Below are positions 58,592 through 64,000 of a DNA stretch of 64,000 nucleotides, piece by piece. Source of the stretch: Zygosaccharomyces rouxii (taxonomy: Eukaryota > Ascomycota > Saccharomycetes > Saccharomycetales > Saccharomycetaceae); contig NC_012992.1 of NCBI RefSeq assembly GCF_000026365.1, forward strand, positions 682,001 to 746,000, given 5' to 3'. The notes beneath the pieces are model-generated. The model saw nothing but the letters and a program-made list of their open reading frames with translations, was not told the origin of the DNA and did no database searches. How positions within the stretch are numbered: position 1 is the stretch's first letter; every line of letters begins with the position of its first letter. The position numbers were made by a program, and so were the translations under genes.

Positions 58592-60925
58592 ATGTCTTCT
58601 TTGACTAGGTTGTTACAGGAGAAGCGAAGAAATGAAGCAGAATCCTTAAACACTGCTACGAATAATAATAATCAGCAATTTCCCTTGGGTAGTCCTTCGA
58701 CAGCCCCCCTGGAATTGGAACGCCCCCTGGGTCCAGGCGGTGAAAATTCTACAACGAGTATTACTACTGTTACTCAAGTCGATTCTGGCGAAGATTCTTC
58801 TACTCCTAGTTCTTCTTTCCAAAGTGGTAGTGTTGGTGCACACTTCCCTTCGAGCTTTTTGGATGCTAATTCGGCACATACTGCAGCTTTGCATGGAAGT
58901 TCGCTGCAGAGAAATGGTGGATCTTTTCTCATTGATGGAGCTAGGCCTGGTAGCAGATTAGGTGTCTCCAACACGCCACACAGATTGAGTGGGTCCAGTA
59001 AACATCCACCTTCGTTGTCATGCAGTATCCCATATTCCGTTCCCAACTCAAATAAAGATTCTAGCGTTGGTGGTGGTAGCAGTAGCAACAGTTCATCCTT
59101 ATCGAATTCGTGGTTGGAGGCCTATGGTGGTGCTTTGCCTAATAATGTTTCGGCAATTGATTCTAATGTGATATCTTCACCAAAGGTGGATAGTGTTGAA
59201 CCTCGTTTTTTCATTTCAAAGCAGAAATTCCAGAAGTCTTCCACAGATAATGCTACCAATGCAGCCCAAGCTGGTAGTTTTTCTGGATCGAATTCGCTAT
59301 CCTCACAATTTGGTAGTTTCTTCTTCAGTAAAGGTAAGACGCAGGCTCAAGAACTTCCCACTAGCGCTGGAAGTGGTGTGGGGTCAGCCACCACAAGTAA
59401 GGCGGGATCACCGGTGGCTACAGCAATTCCCAAACCGATGAAGGCAAGGCAGAGTAGTATTTACATGTCTTCTAGACAACCTTCCGGATCATATCAAGAG
59501 ACAGTCGCAGGTTCTCCTTCATCTTCTTTGATGCATGAACCACCACCAAGTCAAAATGGCCCTAAACCTTCACGTCATTCATCGGTAGCCAATTTGAAAT
59601 CGTTCTTCAAAAAAGGTTCAAGTACTAACTTGTCCGCCCAAGCTGGTTCGCCCGGTGCCATGGCAGTACCCTTCTCCTCTGGTACTCCGGCACATGCAAC
59701 TTTCACTATGGGATCGTTAGGTAGTAGTGGAAGTGCTGGTGGTGGTGGTAGTAGCGGTAATGGTAATGTCGGTAATAGTAGTGCTTCTTCTGCTGGTGGT
59801 GTTGTTGGTGAAACCATATATTGTTCTACTCCCGATGCAAATTTGCCCTTTCACAAAAGATATGTCAAGACAGGTGATGATTTAGGTGCTGGTGCTGGTG
59901 GTTCAGTTAAATTAGTCAGGCGTGCAGCTGATCGTAAAGTGTTTGCCGTCAAGGAGTTTCGTACTAAATTGGACAGTGAATCCAAGAGAGACTATGTTAA
60001 AAAGATTACTTCAGAATACTGCATAGGTTCCACATTGCGCCATTCTAACATTATTGAAACCATCGAAATTGTTTACGAGAATAACCGCATCTTGCAGGTG
60101 ATGGAATACTGCGAATACGATTTGTTTGCAATTGTTATGAGTAACAAAATGTCTTACGAAGAAATATGTTGTTGTTTCAAACAGATTTTATGTGGTGTTC
60201 AATATTTACACAGTTTGGGTTTGGCACATAGAGATTTGAAGTTAGATAATTGTGTGATTAACACAAAGGGGATCGTCAAATTGATCGATTTCGGTGCCGC
60301 TGTAGTTTTCTCGTATCCGTTATCAAAAACTTTGGTGGAAGCTAGTGGTATTGTTGGTAGTGATCCATATTTGGCCCCTGAGGTGTGCATTTTCTCGAAA
60401 TACGACCCACGTCCCGTGGATATCTGGTCGGTTGCCATCATATTTGCATGCATGATTCTTAAGAAATTCCCATGGAAGATTCCCAAGCTGAGAGATAACT
60501 CTTTCAAATTGTTCTGTTCTGGCCGTGATTGTGATTCTTTGAGTGCATTGGTGACAAGGACACCAGATCCTCCATCCTACGACAAACTAGTCAATAACCA
60601 AGATCCAGGCACATCGCCAAAGAAAACTAACAATCCTGTTGATCCCAATAACCCAAACATCGGCCCTCAAAGACTTTATCATTCTTTACCTGAAGAATGT
60701 CAACATATTGTGTCTCGTATGATTGACTTAGCTCCTGCATGTCGTGCAAGTATAGAAGAAATCATGGATGATCCATGGGTAAAAAGTATACAAATGTGCC
60801 ACATGGTAGAGCAAGGTCTCAACTTCAAAGTTGTTAACGCAGAAGATCACAAACATACACAAGTGGATCAAAGTGAAGCCCATATCGCAGGTCTGGAGAA
60901 AAGAAAGAAGAAGGGGGGAAGTTGA
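58592..60925 (+). CDS. NPR1: nitrogen-permease regulatory kinase Npr1 (Npr1/Prr2 family)
   Basis: Ser/Thr kinase that stabilises amino-acid and ammonium permeases and is inhibited by TORC1. 777 residues (S. cerevisiae Npr1 790, Prr2 699). The N-terminal 420 residues are Ser/Gly-rich and disordered, with many potential phosphosites. The kinase domain is about 424-745: LGAGAGGSVKLV (P-loop), FAVKEF (Lys), HRDLKLDN near 545, DFGAAVVF near 565, SDPYLAPEV. An insert with a Pro/Asn-rich loop precedes subdomain XI, as in Npr1. It is the single pre-duplication copy of YNL183C/YDL214C. Confidence 0.95.
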   Translation: MSSLTRLLQEKRRNEAESLNTATNNNNQQFPLGSPSTAPLELERPLGPGGENSTTSITTVTQVDSGEDSSTPSSSFQSGSVGAHFPSSFLDANSAHTAALHGSSLQRNGGSFLIDGARPGSRLGVSNTPHRLSGSSKHPPSLSCSIPYSVPNSNKDSSVGGGSSSNSSSLSNSWLEAYGGALPNNVSAIDSNVISSPKVDSVEPRFFISKQKFQKSSTDNATNAAQAGSFSGSNSLSSQFGSFFFSKGKTQAQELPTSAGSGVGSATTSKAGSPVATAIPKPMKARQSSIYMSSRQPSGSYQETVAGSPSSSLMHEPPPSQNGPKPSRHSSVANLKSFFKKGSSTNLSAQAGSPGAMAVPFSSGTPAHATFTMGSLGSSGSAGGGGSSGNGNVGNSSASSAGGVVGETIYCSTPDANLPFHKRYVKTGDDLGAGAGGSVKLVRRAADRKVFAVKEFRTKLDSESKRDYVKKITSEYCIGSTLRHSNIIETIEIVYENNRILQVMEYCEYDLFAIVMSNKMSYEEICCCFKQILCGVQYLHSLGLAHRDLKLDNCVINTKGIVKLIDFGAAVVFSYPLSKTLVEASGIVGSDPYLAPEVCIFSKYDPRPVDIWSVAIIFACMILKKFPWKIPKLRDNSFKLFCSGRDCDSLSALVTRTPDPPSYDKLVNNQDPGTSPKKTNNPVDPNNPNIGPQRLYHSLPEECQHIVSRMIDLAPACRASIEEIMDDPWVKSIQMCHMVEQGLNFKVVNAEDHKHTQVDQSEAHIAGLEKRKKKGGS

Positions 60926-61315
60926 ACGTGGATGGTAGACTCTTATTACTATTATTATTATTATTATGATTTTTTTCTTTATTTTGTATTTGTTTTATGA
61001 TTTATTCCGCGGATGGATTTGGATGGGCCTTTCTTCTGTATATTTGTTCCATGTCGTTCTCTGTCTTCTCCACCACAAATACGATACACCCTCTATACTA
61101 CCTGAAATTTTTAACGTTATTATGGACTCTTGCTAATATGTATTCTTATCCATTTTTTTTTGATATATATATGTTATGATATTTCGGTATATTACAATTA
61201 CGTACAAGCGCCTGCTTGTTGATAATTGAAAAATTTCAGCAGGTCATCCCATAAGACAGAGATAAACTAGTGCTCAAGTGATAAAGAAGACCAAGCAAAG
61301 AGCCTAGGACCCATC
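60926..61315. other. NPR1-MRPL19 intergenic region
   Basis: About 390 bp. Apart from the microsatellite it shows only A/T-rich terminator-like and promoter sequence; no known site or small gene was seen. Confidence 0.5.
60943..60968 (+). repeat. (ATT)n microsatellite after NPR1
   Basis: About eight consecutive ATT units just beyond the NPR1 stop codon, in the presumed 3' UTR. Confidence 0.8.
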
Positions 61316-61765
61316 ATGTCACAAGCTGCGAAAAATCTTATGGTAAAACTTATAGTTGGAGCTGGTCAAGCAGCTCCATCACCACCAGTGGGTCCAGCAC
61401 TTGGTTCCAAAGGTATCAAAGCTATGGATTTCTGTAAAGAGTTCAATGCACGTACGTCCATGTACCAGCCAGGTGTGCCAGTTCCCGTTTTAATCACCAT
61501 TAAACCTGATAGATCATTTGCATTTGAAATGAAATCACCACCTACAGTTTATCTTCTGCTGAAGGCATTAGGCGTTGAAAAGGGACATGGTCAACCTAAC
61601 ATAACTGTACCAGATAGAACTGTTGGGGAATTGTCATTAAAGCATATCTATGAAATTGCAAAGATAAAAAAGACTGATGGTAAGCATGCTATGTTGGAAA
61701 TGGAATCGATTGTTAAATCTGTCGTTGGTGTTGCCAAAAGTATGGGTATCAAAGTTGTGCCATGA
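61316..61765 (+). CDS. MRPL19: mitochondrial large-subunit ribosomal protein uL11m
   Basis: L11-family protein of the 54S mitochondrial subunit at the GTPase-associated centre. 149 residues (S. cerevisiae 158). The N-terminal domain has the family signature [20 protein letters not shown] and FCKEFNART. The C-terminal RNA-binding domain includes [18 protein letters not shown] and ends [13 protein letters not shown]. No cleavable presequence is obvious. A perfect Puf3 site starts 16 nt after the stop. Corresponds to YNL185C; convergent with UBP10. Confidence 0.95.
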   Translation: MSQAAKNLMVKLIVGAGQAAPSPPVGPALGSKGIKAMDFCKEFNARTSMYQPGVPVPVLITIKPDRSFAFEMKSPPTVYLLLKALGVEKGHGQPNITVPDRTVGELSLKHIYEIAKIKKTDGKHAMLEMESIVKSVVGVAKSMGIKVVP

Positions 61766-61780
61766 AAATATGATTATTAG

Positions 61781-61790
61781 CTTGTAAATA
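61781..61790 (+). promoter_or_regulatory. Puf3 element in MRPL19 3' UTR
   Basis: CTTGTAAATA, identical to the elements after MRX19 and MRPL22, starts 16 nt after the MRPL19 stop codon. Confidence 0.7.
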
Positions 61791-61860
61791 TGAAGAAAAA
61801 TGCCTTTCTAATCTCTCTTTGTGTTGTTTTCCTTTTTTTTTTTTATACAATTTACATAGT

Positions 61861-63969
61861 CTATTGGTTGAATCTTCTCTTTTTGTTCTTCTTCCACTTC
61901 TTATTATTGTTATTATGCTTATTGCCCTTTGGTGATGATATTGGAGTTCCTGAAGAGGTAGAAGATTGATCTGGGATCTCCCAATCTTTAGCCACTAGCG
62001 GTGATGACCGTAGGGGAGCTTCCTTGGGTGTTAGTCTAGTGTAGACCAAATAGTATGCATTAGGTTCTCTTAGGACATCTTTTTCATTGATATTGTTGAT
62101 GTATTCATCGTCATAGGTTGCCCAATGACCTTCCGGTTGTTTACAGTGTACGATATAATGGCCTGACGAGAGTGATCTACCTTCATGTACGACTACTGTA
62201 ATCAATTGGTACTTTAATGGCAATTCTTTACCCTCCACGCAATAATCTGTTAAATCCAGAAACATTGGATATGACACGGCTTGCTTCATCTTTGATGAAG
62301 ACGTACCGTTGAAACGAAATTTCTTTAAATGAACTAAGAGAGTTTCTGGTGCCCTCAGTATGGAATTGTGTTTAATGGCATTTGTAGTCATGTGGCAACG
62401 TTCGCAAACATAACCTTTTTGTTCTTTGTCGACTTTTATCAGTTCAGGTGAAAAGAAATCACTTATAGATTTTTCGATGGAAAATTTCCTGGAATTTTGT
62501 TCTTGTTGTTGCTGCTGCTGTAGTTGTTGTTGCTGCTGCTGTAATGGTTGTTGTGAATCATTATTGGAATTCTGATCATTTTGGGAACTATCCACACCGT
62601 TACTTTGTTTCTTCTTAGCTCTTAGATGCAATGATAGATCGTAAAATGGTTGCTCGGTTTTAGAAATGCTACCACAAGATTTACAAGTGACCACTTGCTC
62701 CAAAACACCACCAAAGATATCATACAAAATGGATTCTGTCAATTTGTGACCTCTTGGTACGGAATCTTCTTGTAACCTGGACATAAGCGACATAAAATAT
62801 TCATGGGAGTCCTCTTGTTGCCACACACTCATCATGCAATTGATATCGTCCAATCTAGCAATCAATTTTTTAGGATTAATGTACTGAAGTGATTGACGCT
62901 TTTTCTTGGACTTATCCTGTGGTGACCACATCCTTTTCGTAATTTCTGCAAAAGCATATGAGACAGAATCAGGACTGACTTTGTCAGAGTGTTTGCCACG
63001 CAAGATGTCAAACAAATAGTGCTGAACAGCTGGAATATGGACCATCGCCTGCACAGCGGCATTGGTGTAACACGTGACCCCATGGTTGAGCAGACCTTTT
63101 GGCCTTAGATTTGTCAAATAAGGGCCCCAATTCTTGACAATACGGTGGCCCTTAACTGAACCTGCATCATTAACCTCTTCATTAAACTGGTAAAAAGAAG
63201 AAATGTCGACGCTTTGCGATTTAGATTCCGGAACCGGTGTTGCACTAGCGCTTTTCGAATTTTCCTTCGATTTAGCCTCAAGGGCTTCTTGCTGTAACTG
63301 CAGTTTTTCATCTTCTGAAATTTCATCCTCTTCGGCAGCTTCATCATCTTCATCTTTTTCTTCAGCACTGGCACCTTCATCACTCTCATCGCTTTCATCA
63401 TCTTCATCGCTATCATCTACCTCACTAGCCGACCCCGGTTGATCTTCGAAATCTTGATCTTCTTCACTGGAGCTATCGTCATTCAAATCTGTGCCCCCTT
63501 CAGAAACCCCTAGATCTTCACCTAAATCTTCTTCTTCCCCGCCGGCACCAGTTGCAAATTCCTTGGCTTCATGGTAGACTTCTTCACTACCACTCTGGTT
63601 TCTATCACCATCAGAATCACTCGTACTACCACTATTAGTTTCGGAATTACCTTCGCCCTTAGTATACATACTAAGAGCCTCTTGCAGTGATTTAGGAACC
63701 ACTTTACGCCTCTTGGAATCTCTTTGATGGCCTTCAGGAGCTCCAGAATCTTGATCTGAACCTGCCTGGGAAGGTTCTTGCCCCCCATCGTTATTTCCAT
63801 TGGGCTCATCGGACTTCCCGATCATTATGTACGGGACTGTATTAGATACATCTGAATCTACCTTTTCATCCATTTCCGTTTTTTTTTGGTTGGAGTTTGA
63901 TATCTTAAAGTGTAACGGATGGGACAGGATTCTGTCCACTAACGGCTTTACAGTATCAGGAGTTGCCAT
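61861..63969 (-). CDS. UBP10: ubiquitin-specific protease Ubp10 (Dot4)
   Basis: Nuclear deubiquitinase acting on histone H2B, PCNA and nucleolar targets, important for telomeric silencing. 702 residues (S. cerevisiae 792). The N-terminal 260 residues are highly acidic (long Glu/Asp/Ser runs). USP domain about 290-645: the Cys box is LLNHGVTCYTNAAVQAM with catalytic Cys near 300, zinc-type pairs are CKSC and CERCH, and the His box SSGHYIVHC is near 601 with YDDEYINNI following. A Gln-rich insertion divides the catalytic domain. The basic tail (KKWKKNKKRRFNQ) is a likely nuclear signal. The complete gene lies inside the window, which ends 31 bp upstream of its ATG. Corresponds to YNL186W. Confidence 0.95.
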   Translation of the reverse strand: MATPDTVKPLVDRILSHPLHFKISNSNQKKTEMDEKVDSDVSNTVPYIMIGKSDEPNGNNDGGQEPSQAGSDQDSGAPEGHQRDSKRRKVVPKSLQEALSMYTKGEGNSETNSGSTSDSDGDRNQSGSEEVYHEAKEFATGAGGEEEDLGEDLGVSEGGTDLNDDSSSEEDQDFEDQPGSASEVDDSDEDDESDESDEGASAEEKDEDDEAAEEDEISEDEKLQLQQEALEAKSKENSKSASATPVPESKSQSVDISSFYQFNEEVNDAGSVKGHRIVKNWGPYLTNLRPKGLLNHGVTCYTNAAVQAMVHIPAVQHYLFDILRGKHSDKVSPDSVSYAFAEITKRMWSPQDKSKKKRQSLQYINPKKLIARLDDINCMMSVWQQEDSHEYFMSLMSRLQEDSVPRGHKLTESILYDIFGGVLEQVVTCKSCGSISKTEQPFYDLSLHLRAKKKQSNGVDSSQNDQNSNNDSQQPLQQQQQQLQQQQQQEQNSRKFSIEKSISDFFSPELIKVDKEQKGYVCERCHMTTNAIKHNSILRAPETLLVHLKKFRFNGTSSSKMKQAVSYPMFLDLTDYCVEGKELPLKYQLITVVVHEGRSLSSGHYIVHCKQPEGHWATYDDEYINNINEKDVLREPNAYYLVYTRLTPKEAPLRSSPLVAKDWEIPDQSSTSSGTPISSPKGNKHNNNNKKWKKNKKRRFNQ
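62502..62554 (-). repeat. polyglutamine-coding CAA/CAG repeat in UBP10
   Basis: Two neighbouring runs of six Gln codons, mixed CAA and CAG, separated by Leu, in the insertion of the USP domain. Likely length-variable between strains. Confidence 0.8.
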
Positions 63970-64000
63970 TATTACTTTTCAAAACTTGTAGTTTCGATCT

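Overview
The window is nuclear DNA of a budding yeast in the family Saccharomycetaceae, from a lineage that branched before the whole-genome duplication. The evidence is dense, mostly intronless genes on both strands, each closest to a Saccharomyces cerevisiae gene. There is a splice-consensus intron in HNT1 (GTATGT, TACTAAC, TTAG), a VMA1 intein at the usual yeast site, and single copies of genes that are ohnolog pairs in S. cerevisiae (AIR1/2, PCL2/9, INH1/STF1, LYS20/21, RPL41A/B, NPR1/PRR2). A Zygosaccharomyces/Torulaspora-type yeast fits best, but the genus is inferred, not proven. No transposon, LTR, CRISPR array, rRNA or centromere was recognised.

Layout. Positions 1-13,300 match the S. 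cerevisiae YIL075-079 / YER082-083 block: RPN2 (5' end cut by the window), UTP7, URA9, GET2, SEC28, RCI37, THS1, AIR1. URA9, the respiratory-chain-linked dihydroorotate dehydrogenase missing from S. cerevisiae, lies inside this block. Positions 12,100-42,700 are an almost perfect zip of two S. cerevisiae chromosome IV tracks (YDL123-133 and YDL175-185): SNA4, GID12, YDL177C, YDL124W, DLD2, HNT1, CDC48, PCL2, VCX1, YDL180W, YDL129W, RPP1B, INH1, LYS20, CDC53, SRF1, MRX19, RPL41, VMA1. A tRNA-Gly gene and RAD7 (YJR052W) mark a junction. Positions 46,000-63,970 match YNL176-186 / YDL211-214: TDA7, MRPL22, SHR3, RPS3, tRNA-Ile, RHO5, PBR1, IPI3, NOP6, NPR1, MRPL19, UBP10.

The genes are mainly housekeeping: proteasome and Cdc48 ubiquitin pathway with Cdc53, Gid12 and Ubp10; ribosome synthesis (UTP7, IPI3, NOP6, AIR1, four ribosomal or stalk proteins, two mitochondrial ribosomal proteins); vacuolar ion handling (VMA1, VCX1); and nutrient signalling (NPR1, SHR3, RHO5). 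Several regulons can be read from motifs: PAC/RRPE upstream of ribosome-biogenesis genes, Rap1 sites upstream of RPS3 and RPP1B, Swi5/Ace2 plus SBF sites upstream of PCL2, and a PACE-like site upstream of CDC48. Perfect Puf3 sites follow the stop codons of three mitochondrial-protein genes.

The most notable points are a VMA1 intein that keeps its splicing residues but has lost a catalytic aspartate of its homing endonuclease; a tRNA-Ile gene with a GAU anticodon where yeasts normally have AAU; the Puf3 triplet; several compact perfect inverted repeats in ribosomal-protein gene flanks and in the 1.2-kb gap before RHO5; and three short ORFs of unknown status.
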